Shown: in pieces, positions 47,101 through 59,394 of the stretch | Numbering within the stretch: position 1 is the first letter of the stretch | Layout of the letters: each line of letters begins with the position of its first letter | Assembly: GCF_964204865.1 (NCBI RefSeq) | Contig: NC_135250.1 | Span: 20,513,395-20,577,394 of the forward strand | Length of the DNA stretch: 64,000 nt | Direction of reading: 5' to 3' | Source: Styela clava | Lineage: Eukaryota; Chordata; Ascidiacea; Stolidobranchia; Styelidae | Notes under the pieces: model-generated | Databases searched by the model: none | Seen by the model: the letters and a program-made list of their open reading frames with translations, nothing else | What the model was told of the DNA's origin: nothing | Translations under genes and position numbers: made by a program

Positions 47101-50100
47101 TGCATATCTTTACTTATTTCCATTGTTATTGTTCAAATTTTCCTAATTCTGTGAATGTAGCCCACTGATTTTTGTTGGATGTGATAATGAAGTATAATCT
47201 GTTCCTTATATTTAAAACATTTTATTTTAGTAGGGTATCACATAATTCAAATATTATTTTGATGGGTGCATAAAAATTGTCGTTCTGTCATTATTTATGT
47301 TTGTAATTACAGAAAGACAGACGGACTGGAGAGCCCAAAATTTATGTTTATATGGACAAAGAAACGGGAGCTCCGAAGGGTGAATGTACTGTCACATATG
47401 ATGATCCACCATCAGCTAAGGCAGCCATAAACTGGTTCAACGGTAAGTTGCATTTGAATGGAAATTATGATATGGATTAGTTAATGTCATGTGTGAAAAT
47501 AATATGCAAGTATAGCTCCACCAAATTGTAAATTTTAAGCACTATGGTGTCGCAGGCCACAACCCGGTCTGTCAAGCATTTATCATGTCAATACTCAGAT
47601 TTTTTCCATCAAGCATAAAATCTGAATCTGACAGTTTATGTTTAAAAAGTGCTCTTTTCGCTGAGTCAAATCTTTCGTCGTTTATTACTGCAAGGTTGAG
47701 CAATAGCCGCATTCTCGCTTCTTGCATTACCCACATAGAATACCTGAATTTTTTGTGTGGCCCGGCTAGATGTCTGAAGTTGGTTGTATGACCCGCTGAC
47801 AAAATATGTTGCACTATCATAAACAAACTAGAATCAACACCGTCTATTTCGACTATTTTTAAAACAAGCTATTGGATTTTTGATTTGTTTATAAAATGTT
47901 ACTTGAAGTGGTAACTCTCATTTCACCGAAATTTTTTATTTCTGCTCTCTAACTGACTCACAAATCAAGTCTTGCTGGCATTACCTAATCATTTTGTTTA
48001 GATGACCTGGGTCACTCAAAGTCTTTGAGAAAGGTGGTTTAACAATTTAATTTCTAAACAGTTTTGATATAGATTCTAGATTCTGTGATTTCTAAAAAAA
48101 AGAATTTTTTTCTGTGATGCACTTTGTAATTGGTATTTTTTTTTGCAGGCAAAGACTGGTTGGGTGGCACTCTCAGTGTAAGCTTCGCACAACAAAGACA
48201 AGGTGGATTTGGTGGTAAGAATCGAAACATTTTTACATTTGAAATTTTACTTTTTTTTTTCCATTACAGCAACACTTTTTTTGTTTAACAGGCGGAAGAG
48301 GTTTCGGAGGTGGAGGCGGAGGCGGAGGAAGAGGCAGAGGAGGTGGTGGCTTCAGAGGTTTGTGATATTTCATTTTGTTATTGGATGTTTGCTCTGAATG
48401 AAGCGTAAGCAAGCAGGTGGACGATCAAATATCATGGTTTTATAGACTGGTAACCAGACTAAAGGCAGTGGTTCACCTTACGATCAAGTCGTCTATTCGG
48501 CTATCCTCTCCCTTCTGGTAAATATTAAATTCCTATTCTCGATTGAAACGATAAGATTATCGTTGGGGTATAATCAACAAATCGGACTGTAAATTGTGTT
48601 TAACTCAAAAGTTATTGTTGTAAAAAAAATTCAGCTCTGAATTTTGAAAAGTTTAAAATTTTGAATATTCCTTCTCAGGTCGAGGTGGAGACAGAAGAGG
48701 GGGTTTTGGAGATCGAGGAGGAGGTAAAATTTGATGTCCTTTTTTGATCAAATGCAAGCATATACAATTTTTATCGTATACTGAACTCCGCAACCAATTC
48801 CAATCCAAATTTTGCTATATTTGCCCCACATCTTAACATTATGCCTAGCTTGACCACCATCTTTTTACAAAACCAGTGCTCGGCTAAGGAATTACATTTG
48901 CATTCATATATTTGAGCATTGCTTTCTTCCGTGCTGTTTAAACTTGAGGCAATAATTTGTTCAGGTGGGCGATATGGAGGCGGAGACAGATATGGGGATA
49001 GAGGTGGAAGAGGTGACAGTGGCTATGGAGGTATGGACTGATATAAAGCAATTTAACACAGACTTCGCAGTAGTGATGAGTATACTCAAACAACCTGCAT
49101 AGTCATAATCAAATTTCCTAGCTTTCAGTGTGACTTTTGATCTTGGGAATCCAATTGGCTTGGCATAGACTTGAGATTAAGGGGCTGCAAGTTGATAAGT
49201 GGCAAATAACTCAACATAAATAGAAAATGACAGTACTTGACTTGGGACTCTGTGTTTGATCAATTTATTTTCTGGTATATTATAATACACTGACTTATAC
49301 GCTTTCTCTTCTTGCTCATTAGTTCATCTCGTTATATGGATGTAATCACTCACTCGGGTTTATGGTCAAGAATTGAAATTTGTGAATATCGCAACGTCTT
49401 ATATTGAATGTCCCGACTTATATTGTTCTGATATACCATTGCCATCATAGGACAATCAAAAATGAGACTTGTCACAAATTCGAATTTATATTTTTGATTT
49501 TTTTCTGATGTTTGAAATGGCATTTTGTATGTGATTATGCATCGGATCATCCCCAGTTCTAATTTTCTCTTTTCCGGTATTTTTTTCGATTCATGTATAT
49601 GTATCTTGCTAAGATGTACATTTGACCCTATTTAGGTAAATGGTAACACTTCCTATATATAATTCTCAGGTGGACGAGGTGGTGGGTACGGTGACAGAGG
49701 TGGAAGAGGACGAGGTGGTGATAGGGGCGGTGGAAAATGGTATGTACAGTTCTACCCATGTCAAAGCGTGTATTGGCTAGTGTGGATCTATGTTAAATTC
49801 TGCCTCAAAACTTTGCAACATGCAGAACTATCCACTTTAAATAACATATTTAGTGTCATGGATAGAACCTTTTTCCATGACTTGTTTTGTATTGTCAATT
49901 TGAGCAGCCAATTCTATACAGAAAGCTAGTTACTTATCGATCTTAAGATCGGTAAGTATGTTGATGGGTATTTGTCTGTTTGTTTGTTTGTCTGTCTGTC
50001 AGAGGCACGCAATATCTCACGAAAGCGAGGTTGAATCTGCTCCAAATTTCGCATGTGCATTCATCATAGCTCGGATCAGAAGCCCATTACTTTCGATGAA

Positions 50101-50514
50101 TTATGTTGTATAATAGGCGAGTTATTAATTAAGTAGTGATGGGACACACAGTGTCACTATGGAGTAAGAGCGCTGTTTTGGGGGATCCCCTAACCTTCGA
50201 TCGATAAGTCTTCGGTGTCCGACCGATATTCTCGTTTGACTATTGTGATTGTGACTATCATATTATGGTCTACCCAATTATCACATTCTTTATGATGTAT
50301 TATGGACATAGTTTTCCAACTAGTTTGTAATATATATGTATTAGTTTTGTTCATAATATTATTAACTTATGTAATTATGTTGCCTCCAAATTGCCTTGCC
50401 ACTTTTAAGATTTATTGTAATTCTAAGATTACATTATATACATTGTCTTCTAATTTTCATCTTTCGTTATGTAGGAGAGGACCACCACGAGGGGGAAGAT
50501 CAGACCCATATTGA
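38165..50514 (+). CDS. FET-family RNA-binding protein (FUS/EWSR1/TAF15-like)
   Basis: Sixteen exons join in frame to 568 residues: 38165-38183, 39054-39169, 39406-39532, 39960-40321, 40390-40510, 40652-40768, 40938-41115, 42730-42785, 46701-46828, 47313-47442, 48149-48214, 48292-48357, 48679-48723, 48965-49030, 49670-49739, 50475-50514. FET proteins are nuclear RNA and DNA binders in transcription and splicing. Residues 7 to about 285 are a G/S/Y/Q-rich prion-like region (exons 2-6), exon 7 is an RGG block, and about 381-466 is the RRM ([34 protein letters not shown]). Exons 11-15 are RGG repeats. The protein ends R-S-D-P-Y, a PY-type nuclear localisation signal as in FUS. The RanBP2 zinc finger usually found between RRM and the end is not visible in any exon or intron. 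Vertebrates have three FET paralogues, so I give no specific symbol. Confidence 0.93.
48445..48540 (+). repeat. Diverged SINE tail in FET intron 12
   Basis: Resembles the 3' part of the SINE at 36603 (GTAACCGGACGAGAGGCCGTGGTTCGCC and onwards, ending in TCCTATTC-like tail), with many substitutions. An old copy. Confidence 0.6.
49925..50240. repeat. Repeat element in the last FET intron
   Basis: Left edge CTTATCGATCTTAAGATCGG is palindromic. A (TTTG/TCTG)n stretch follows, then CAGAGGCACGCAATATCTCACG. The right edge CGATCGATAAGTCTTCGGTG mirrors part of the left. Probably a non-autonomous mobile element; family not determined. Confidence 0.45.
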
Positions 50515-50976
50515 TTCTTGGCATTTGACAAAACTCAATGAAACCTTACCACAGCCGCACTCCAATACCAGTTTATACATTCAGTGAACAAAGTGCGCGA
50601 GTGTTTTGCTGTTTTCTATCTTATGTATTTTGCTTTTTATAATGGACTTACTCCCATACTATTTTGTATAAAGTGTACAGACGTCTTTTATCGCTTCACA
50701 TTCAGTTTCACTGCCTGATTTATTAACGGTAATATCAGCTGTATGATGACATTTTAGAAGTTGAACGTCGTACGACCATGGGTTATCCCTGGTCCATTCG
50801 GTATAAAGGTTATGCTCAGATTTGATGAGGAAAAAGACTAGCCGAAAAAGGAAGTACTTGGGAGTGAGATAAAATGTTTCTTACCCCTTTTTTCGAAGGA
50901 TGACCAAATCAAATAATGTTTCAATTTTCTCTATTTCAACTAGTCTTTGTAAGCAAACAGGTAATTGTAGACTGTT

Positions 50977-51006
50977 AATAAATTAATACAGGTTTTTATA
51001 AATAAA
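50977..51006 (+). terminator. Polyadenylation signals of the FET gene
   Basis: AATAAA at 50977-50982 and again at 51001-51006, giving a 3' UTR of about 490 bases. Confidence 0.6.
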
Positions 51007-51055
51007 ATGGTGTGTTTGTTCCGAAACATTGGAGCCCTGTGAAAATGTTATTAGG

Positions 51056-51536
51056 TAGGCTTACCATATGTTCCGCTTTAGGCGGGACAGTCCCGCTTTT
51101 CAGCGTTTGTCCCGCCGTCCCGATAAGTCAGCCAAAAGTCCCGCTTTTCCAGCATAATACCCAAACATGATCTCGTTTATGTTGTTTCTGTGTAGCGCAG
51201 CGCTGGCCTACTTACCGAAGGGGAATGCGTTCGTTTTCAGCTGATTCCCATTGATGGCAGACGTATCGCATGTAAAACCAATACTAATTAGTCTAAATTC
51301 GAATTATCTGTATCGTTAACGTCAATTCCTCCCTATTTTTCGAACTGCACTCGATATTTGGACAGAGAATATGCGCATGAAATTTCGATACCAATATGGT
51401 CAATAAAGACAGCCGAGACAGCTTTGAATGTAGGCCTATGTAGTAAAATCGGAAATTGTGATGTTACAAAATCCCAGCTGAGGGGTAGTTGTCTTTAGGC
51501 GTCCCGATTTGAAGTCACAAAAATATGGTGACCCTA
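51056..51536. mobile_element. hAT MITE, 481 bp, 7/8 TSD
   Basis: Ends TAGGCTTACCATATG and ATATGGTGACCCTA are inverted repeats. Flanks TTATTAGG (51048-51055) and TTATTCGG (51537-51544) match at 7 of 8. It sits just after the FET polyadenylation signals. Confidence 0.85.
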
Positions 51537-52829
51537 TTATTCGGTGTTCTCTGTATCCTTGCGACGCACGGTGACAACGATCCACCATGACAGACGTTTC
51601 AAACCTTGGGCCCGACGTTTTTTGTTATAAATTATCGTGTTTTACGGGCCGTGAGGCGCACTTTGAATCCCTTTTTTTCTCAAAAATCGATCGTGCGCCT
51701 TGTAAACCGATGCGCATGATGTATGGGCAAGGTAGTGCTTTATTGCCTACACTCAAAACCGGTACTACTATTTCACGAAATAAAAACCCGTCGTTTGAGC
51801 AATAATCTACGGTAAAGGCAATTGTAATGATCGTTGAGAATATATTCCAGTGTCTTGTGTATCTCGCCTCACTTTGTCAGTTGTCGTTCCGAGGGTACCT
51901 AGCGTGTCCAATTTTAAACATCTACTAATCGTAGGCTGTCCTCGTATTCGATGGTATCTAGGCCAGCATGGTTTGTATACCCAGAATATATTTAACCGCT
52001 TAGAGTTTAAAAGTACTGTGATACTGAAATTATTAACCAGACACGACAAATAACTGTTTCGTAGATGTTATTGTCACGTAATGATAATGCCACAATTCAA
52101 CTAATAATATTTTGATCTCTGATACCGGGACCGAGTAGTCCTGCGAAACCTGTTTGCTATTCACGCCCGCTGGTTAAACATGCAAACTTAGTAGACTAAC
52201 TACCCAGGTTGCATACCGTCACGCTAATAACCAAATTGCTTAATTCATATTTACTCCTAATAATATTGTCAGCCCTTGAGAGAAAATAATTTCCCGTGGT
52301 TCAATTTTATGATGTAGGCACGTGACGTCATAATGGCGCACTGTGACTTACGCAGAAATGTGCCTATGACTTGAAATTCCACTTGATGTGTTTTGGATTT
52401 CAATAAAAGAAGAATATAAGCACATTTCCACTGCAGTTAACAATGCCGTAAGATTGATAACAGAAAGAAAATATTTTTTGTGCTCACAACCTATGAAGCC
52501 CTTCGTAGGTAGAAAATCCCGTAAGTAAGGACGCATTTTACCTGTAAATGCCCTAATCCGTTCCAATCTCCCGCAAAACTTGAACATAATATTTGTATAA
52601 TGGCTAAAACCCGTAACAAATTCATGTTAGAAATAGAGCACTGCATAATAAATAGATAATATATACATGGAAAAAAGGAAGAACAAAGAAATACCGCATA
52701 AAATCTACAAACGGCATGTTCGTTTACTCTCGTCGTTGGCCGACTAAGGTAGGCTAAACGAAGACCGCGGAAGGTGGGAGGACGGGCCGGGGGAGGTGGC
52801 AAAAGTTGACAGCTGATCGAGAACCTAAT

Positions 52830-53814
52830 GTAGGGGTAGGTGGGGCACGTTGGGACATGGGACACAGTGGAAAATCAGCTCTCACATTAATACTATATTC
52901 GGAATCCGGTCCGCGGTTTGATATTTCAATCCGCCCTTCGATGAGTTACAACGTCCCTGCAAACGGAAAGCGGACGGGTAGAGCGACGCAAGCTATGAGG
53001 TGAAATTGGTTTTGGGGGTTGAAACTAAAATTTCACCGTACCAGTTTTTTCTTTTTTCTAACTTAGCCTTTTCAACGTGACAAACCACCGTCTGATATCT
53101 TTCAGCTATAGTCCACTGTGAAATATTTATAACGTTGGCGAGTGGATGGGCCTTCCGAATTTCGCCGTTGGATGATCTGAAGATATTTGTTGATTATGGG
53201 GAACAATGGACCGGAGTTCAGTGGGACATGCCCTACATGGCACAATCCGACAGTGTTTGATACAACAAGTGCTTAGAGACCTAGAGATGCGTTATATTTT
53301 TATGTAACATTATGGTATCTTTCAACTCATGGTCCAATATGAAATATATTCGAGAATCAAAAATATTTCCAGATTTAGATTCGGATTAGAAAATAATTTA
53401 ATTTGTAAGCGAATTTTTTGGTGAAATATCTGAAATATTTCGGTTGAACATTGATTTTAAAAATCTTAAATCTTCAAATTTGAAGTCTCCCTGTCCTTTA
53501 GACGATTATGCTGATTGACTGCTTATTTTTAAGGGCATACTTCGTTGAATTTTAACAGAATGACCCATTGTGCCCCAGGGTCTGTCCGAATGTGCCCCAC
53601 AAGTGGGGTGGGGTACAATGGGACACTTGACAAATGTTTTTCAAAGCATTCTGGTGGTAAGATGTGTGTCGAAAGTGAATTTCTTAGTCGCTGAATAAAA
53701 ACTACATTTACCCCTCTCTGCATTCATCCCGCAAAGTCATATGGATGTGCAGAATAAAGGGCTCGAAATATGAAAAAGAAAAAAAGTGTCCCAACCTTCC
53801 CCACTTTCCCCTAC
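52830..53814. mobile_element. 985-bp inverted-repeat element with GTAGGGG ends
   Basis: Left end GTAGGGGTAGGTGGGGCACG and the inverse of the right end (GTAGGGGAAAGTGGGGAAGG) are imperfect terminal repeats about 28 bp long, both leading into TTGGGACA. Internal inverted motifs (TGTGCCCCA / GGGGTACAATGGGACA) near 53560-53630 repeat the theme. No coding sequence. The superfamily cannot be named without a clear target duplication. Confidence 0.65.
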
Positions 53815-54244
53815 AAAATGAGCACACACACATGTAATTCAAATTTTTTAAATGTCTTTTCAATTCATTTTTCTTTGTGTTAACTGTTACGCGTATCATC
53901 GTGTTCGCACTGAATTTCGCTAGCAATACATTGTACGTACCCTCGGGAAACAAACGAACGGAATGGCAGATAATCATTTATTAAACCAAAAGTGAACGGC
54001 GGCGCTAGGCTATCTGCGCCATATTCGGTATTCTTATAAACACAAAAAACGATATTCGAAGGTGTCTTTATTATAATATTAAATTCGAATTGGACATCCC
54101 TTCTTCAAGCACAGCATTAAATTAACCTAAACAAATATCACTGAACGCGTTGTTCGGATTTTCGACCTTCGGTATGAGAAAAATCTTACGATAGCCGATA
54201 CAATGAATTTTCTTATTCAGAGCCTTTCGTATAGGTAGAGTTGA

Positions 54245-54311
54245 TGTGCGGCCCGCGGCTTCACCCAGTTACTTGTATTTTGTCCTCCTGTAATAAAGTT
54301 GCACACCTCTG
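54245..54311. repeat. Solo hAT-type terminus
   Basis: GCGGCTTCACCCAGTTACTT ... GTTGCACACCTCTG, matching the segment at 18731-18810. Confidence 0.5.
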
Positions 54312-54571
54312 ATTTACATCGTTGGGCTGTTCCAATTTCTTTCCTAATCCGATTTGTATATTTGGACAAAAACCGACAGAAAGATGAAAAAGTCTATCGA
54401 AAGCCAGTTCGTAATAATTTACTACAAAAATTGTGAATTAATGCATTACTACTGAAACATAATTTTGTTAGTTCGGAAGAAGTGATTTGTAGTCGTGCAA
54501 TTCAATACAGAAACATATAAATGCACTATAACAATCAATTAATATCATCATGCTGTCCCAATATATTTCAA

Positions 54572-57500
54572 TTAAAGAAATGTCACTGGTCTCTTTTCAA
54601 TCCAAGCGGCAATCTTGGGAAGACTTTTCACTTTTTCGTATATTTTCTGCATCTCAGGAACACTAGAAAATATGTCGTTGCAAACCGGCAACACAAAATC
54701 TCCAAACGTGAACAAATAGAGATCGGCGAGTGTAAACTGTGAATACACATACACATCAAGGAATTTATCAAAATATATTTGAATATCAAAATATATTATC
54801 ACTCTATTTTCCAATGTTGCACAAGCAACAGTAACATTTTTTAGATTATATTTTTAAGAAATACCGACTTCTGTCAGCTTGAGTGCGAATAGAATTCTAC
54901 ATACTGCTTAGTTAGAGTTATTAAGACTGGAAAATATGAATCATCAACATTGTAAGTTTGATGAAACCTCTTTTCACACAAACCTGCAGAAAAGCTGCAA
55001 ATATCTGAGTTGCTGAGTAGAACTGGCCTACTAATATAAGTCGTCACAACATAACAAATGTAGCCGATTTGGTTTTAAAGCAAATTATACTTAAAAGAAA
55101 TTACTGAAACTAACAAGTTTACGCAAAACTTATTTGGGTCGGAAGTGTTAAACACTCAATGAAAAATTTCCTCTGATAATGGGATTCGTTATGGTTGATG
55201 GATTGAGAATTAGAAATTACCCTTTAATAAATTCTACGTAATGAATTCACTATGGATTTTGTCACTCAATTTTGGTATACATATATATGTCTATATCATA
55301 CATACCGTTCCAAATATCCACTCTCCCTCATGAGGACATTTCTCAATCATTTTCTGAAGTCTAGACAAGGATTCAGGAGTCGTTTTTTTAAATTCCTCGG
55401 CTCGAGCTGCCTGTAATATTGTGAAAATTTATAAACGTATTTAGTTAAACTCGTAACTTACGAGTAGTAAATTGCTTCAGCATTTCAAAATCAGGAATAA
55501 TACTCCGGAGTCCCCTGGATTTAATTAGGATGACGTCCCATTTCACATGACACCATGGACCTACTGCTCTCTCCAAATAATTGGCAGAATTTTGGAATGT
55601 CGCTATACTACAACAAAAGCACTATTCTGTAGTGATAAATATATTTGTAAATTTAAATTACCTTCTTTTTTTCGTCTTCCTCCATAAAGGGATATTTCCA
55701 TACAATTTCCATTATTGAGTCACAAAACATTTCGATGTAATATGCATCTTTGCTCGTTTTTCCCATTAACCCAAATTCCCTTGCCATGTAACGATTCAGC
55801 GTTGCAGATTGGCAAAGTTTGACTCCGTCGACTTCCAAGACTGGAAGCTGTCTTAGAGGCATATCTGAAAACGAGTATAACATTTGCAATGTGCGACTTT
55901 TAAAAAAGATTGTAAAACTTTATAAACGTATTTAGTTAAACTCGTAAATTACGAGAAATTGCTCAGCTTTTTAAAATCAGGTATACTACTCTGGAGTCCC
56001 CTGGATTTTATTTGGATGACGTCACATTTCACATGACGCCATGGACCTAATGCTCACTCTAAAAAATTAATAGAGCGGGTTCCGCCTACTTAGAAGTAAA
56101 GATAATTGATCTCTGAGAAAAACTGGCTTCCACTAAAATACCAAAAAATACTGAAACATTAATTGTATCGAAAATTACGGTTTTTAGAATCAGTATTGAT
56201 TCTTGGAGAAACGAGAAAGTATTAGTGGTTTAATACAGCACTTCTGAAACGGTGGTATGCAACCCACTGGTTGGCATCTCGTGGTGGGCGGCGAACTCGT
56301 TGCCAAATTATTCGTATTTTTCTATATATTTTATGATAGAATTTGAATTAATTCTAAATAGGATAGCAATACTTTCTAACGAGGATACGGTGGTGGTATT
56401 TGAGAATAGCAAGGTTTTTATTTTCCCGTAAATATGAAAATACGAATAACAAATTAATAATAATTGAGCAGTTTACCACACATTTTATGTCCACATATTT
56501 CCGGGGAGTTTTAGGTAAGCTTTTATTTTTTCGTAAGTCAGCGTAATCACGAGTTAGTTACTTTGAACACGATTGAATTAATATACGGTTTAAAAAGCTG
56601 GTATAGGTTATGGATTTGAATATTTCACGCAACAGAAAATCATCTTTATAAAAGTCGATACTTATAACTATCATTATCAAAATTATATGACAAAAAGTGG
56701 GAAAAAGTATTTTCAAGTATATCTTAACAAATGCGGCATTACATAATTTTCACTATTTCGACGTATTGGAAATAAAACGGGAAGCCTTGCAATGGAATGG
56801 CGGTAATACGCGCAACGCAACCGTGCAAAATTGTCGCAACGATATGCGCTACGCACGCACAGCAGACAACAAACAATCAAAGTGGTGATTCTGTTTTATC
56901 GCCATTACAATACGTGTAAAAACACAGAAAATCATTAGAAGATTTTCAGGCTTGTCCATGGGACACTTTTTTCTGTCCAATCCCATAGCAATTTATGCCT
57001 TTCCCATTCCATCCTATTCAATGGGATTCCCATCGGGATACAATCCAATAAATAAAAATTTAGGTTTAGCGTGTACGTGGTTACACATACGAAGAGACAC
57101 GCAAAACAACAAAATTTGCTGACTTTGTTAACTTTAAATTCAGATTTAATATACATGTGTCTATCTCCCGCTTCACTAGGTATATTGTTAATGCTAGATA
57201 TATTTTGCACTTAACAACTAACAAGAGAGCTATCCTCAAATATTTGAACACGAAGTCTATAACGAAAGTTTTTACCATCAATTCCCCCAAAATCATACGG
57301 TATTTCGTGTCCCATGGGTAATACAAATGCGTACTGCCCATCCCATAAGACGTTTCCTATGGGAATCCCATTTTAAATGAACAAGCCTGAAGATTTCCCT
57401 CGAATACAAAACACCGGGCTGACGAACTAAAGTGATTCTTATTCGGAATTATTCGAAAATTTGCCGAAAATATATTCGAATACTTCGAAATTGCTTTGGT

Positions 57501-57783
57501 ATATATTTGAATCTATTCAAATATTCGATTTGTATTGGACAACCTTGTTTTGACTTCTTTTGGCCGCTGAAAAAAAATAAAGGTGGGCCGCGAAGTAAAA
57601 CTCTTCGTAAAAGGATGAGAAGTACTGGTTTAATATGTATAATAAAGTACCTGATTTATGCCTAGGCCATTCTTCCCTTGGTATTCTCACATCTTCATAT
57701 TTAACATCCGAATATGCAAATATCAGACGTATAATTTCAGCATTGCCACGAGCATCAAAATAATATAACTTATACTGCACCAT
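54572..57783 (-). CDS. Sigma-class glutathione S-transferase (haematopoietic prostaglandin D synthase-like)
   Basis: Minus-strand exons 57783-57651, 55864-55662, 55410-55306 and 54736-54572 join in frame to 201 residues, the usual length. The enzyme conjugates glutathione or, in the HPGDS branch, isomerises PGH2 to PGD2 in the cytosol. The N-terminal thioredoxin-like domain shows the catalytic Tyr8 (YKLYYFDARG), EEWP, the cis-Pro block QLPVLEVDG and the QSATLNRYMA glutathione-binding block. The C-terminal helical domain shows FTLADLYLF and the terminal AAWIEKRP. The ATG at 57781-57783 gives the standard sigma N-terminus. An in-frame ATG 11 codons upstream is less likely, because a donor-like GTAAGAA lies between them. 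The first intron is 1.8 kb and rich in repeats. Substrate preference cannot be read from the sequence. Confidence 0.95.
55421..55582. repeat. Direct repeat, copy A, in GST intron 2
   Basis: About 160 bp starting with TATAAACGTATTTAGTTAAAC and containing GAGTCCCCTGGATTT, GGATGACGTC and ACCATGGACCTA. Copy B at 55911-56070 is in the same orientation on the other side of exon 2 (55662-55864). Confidence 0.8.
55911..56070. repeat. Direct repeat, copy B, in GST intron 1
   Basis: Second copy of the ~160-bp segment, diverged by scattered substitutions and small indels from copy A. Confidence 0.8.
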
Positions 57784-57829
57784 GTTGTTCTTACCGAAAT
57801 CTTCTGTGTTCAATAGTAAAGTAAAATTG

Positions 57830-58000
57830 GGCTCTACTACAATAAAATCAAACGGTTATCACACTACTGTACTTATAGCACATCAACGAATGGTGTGTCT
57901 ACACGTTGGAAAGTTATAATGTAGGCTCTACTACAAGAAAACCAAACGGTTATCACACCATTGTACTTATATTGATTCAACGAATGGTGTTATGAGGGGG
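57830..58000 (+). repeat. Two-copy tandem duplication, ~94-bp unit
   Basis: GGCTCTACTACAA...CAAACGGTTATCACAC occurs at about 57830 and 57924, each ending in CAACGAATGGTG. It lies immediately upstream of the GST start on its strand, so it may affect the GST promoter. Confidence 0.75.
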
Positions 58001-58556
58001 GAAGTAGTGCGGTCTTAGAGATAAAGACTGTTCACCCTAATATTCAAAGTTCGATTCCCACGTTATTAATTTCACGTGTTATGGAATGTGACTCCAATCT
58101 GGATTCCCTCAGACGATAATAAGCACACGATGATGATTGTCGAATTTTTGTATATTATTGAAAAGATGCACGATCCAAATTCCAAATACAGTTAAATTGT
58201 ATACACTTAATTCCTAATGCAGTAAGATTACGGTCAGATCACAAGTCATAAATCGAGTGAAACAAGAAACACAATATTATAGAGCATTCTCGGCAAACCG
58301 GAAACGATACGTTATCAAATTGGTCGAAACGAGAAAGGCAATACATGGAGCGAATGCATTATCGCTGTTGCATAATGTGGCCTATTTTGTGAAATATTAC
58401 ATGCTATTAATATGAAAGGGTTAAATACATTATAATCCATAGTTACACAATGCACATTCGCTACAGTGTGTTTGCACAGTGGAAAGTTATATCATTAAAA
58501 ATATTCGCTCATTGATACGAATACAACTCCGTGCGCTACGCTGATCTACACTACTC

Positions 58557-59386
58557 CAGGGTTGCCAGAACCAACGGTAAAAAAAAAGCCAAACCAAGAC
58601 ATTAAAAAAGCCAGAAAAAGCCACCAAGTACAAAAGCCCCATGATTTGTCAGATTTTAAGCCCTTGGCACAATACTGATGCTAATGTAGAGCCATCAGTT
58701 CATTTAGTGAGCCACACAAATGTCTTTTCACATTGAAAGTTGTATTTTCGGTTGCTATCATGGCGATTTCCACTTCATCGGGATGAAGGGTTTAAAAGTA
58801 AAAAGGATTAATTGAATGACAGCAGCACCAGAATCTACATCCAACACAATACAGTCAATCTGACATCTATATGAAACAGTTTAAAAGAATCAAAAAACCA
58901 AATAGAAAGAAATATCAAGCGGACAGCATTATTTTACCATTCAATATATACAATACAGGGTGCTGCTTGAGTATATGATATACCTACATGTATCTACCTA
59001 AACTTGTGATATACCTTAAAAAAATTCTCCCTATATCGTACTTTAATTTTAAAACCATCAATTTTATTAAAAAATTATCTAACCACGTGCCGCTTACAGG
59101 TGAACGAACTACTGATAGCTAATTCAGTAATTTTAGCGTAGTTAATCACATCGTTCGTGAGACTAAATTTTGAAATAGGCATAATGAAAATAAAGTTTAG
59201 TACCGGCAATAGGCTATTGTTACGCACTAAATATTGTATTTCCTATGATTTTATCAATAGACACTAAAATAGACTAGAATAAATAAAAAACGCCAAAAAG
59301 CCAAACGAAAATTCAGACGCCAAAAGTGTTTGAAAAAAGCCAAAAATGGCAAATTTGTCGTTAAAAAATCCAATATGGCAACCCTG
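58557..59386. mobile_element. hAT MITE, 830 bp, perfect 8-bp TSD
   Basis: Starts CAGGGTTGCCAGAACC and ends ATATGGCAACCCTG. The 8 bases on both sides are CACTACTC (58549-58556 and 59387-59394). Interior is AT-rich with repeated AAAAAGCCA motifs close to each end. No transposase. Confidence 0.95.
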
Positions 59387-59394
59387 CACTACTC

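Noticed and set aside
51587-51805. A 72-residue protein starting at 51587
   Set aside because: Composition resembles a repeat fragment (GGGCCGTGAGGCGCACTTTG / CGTGCGCCTTGTAAACC). No domain recognised.
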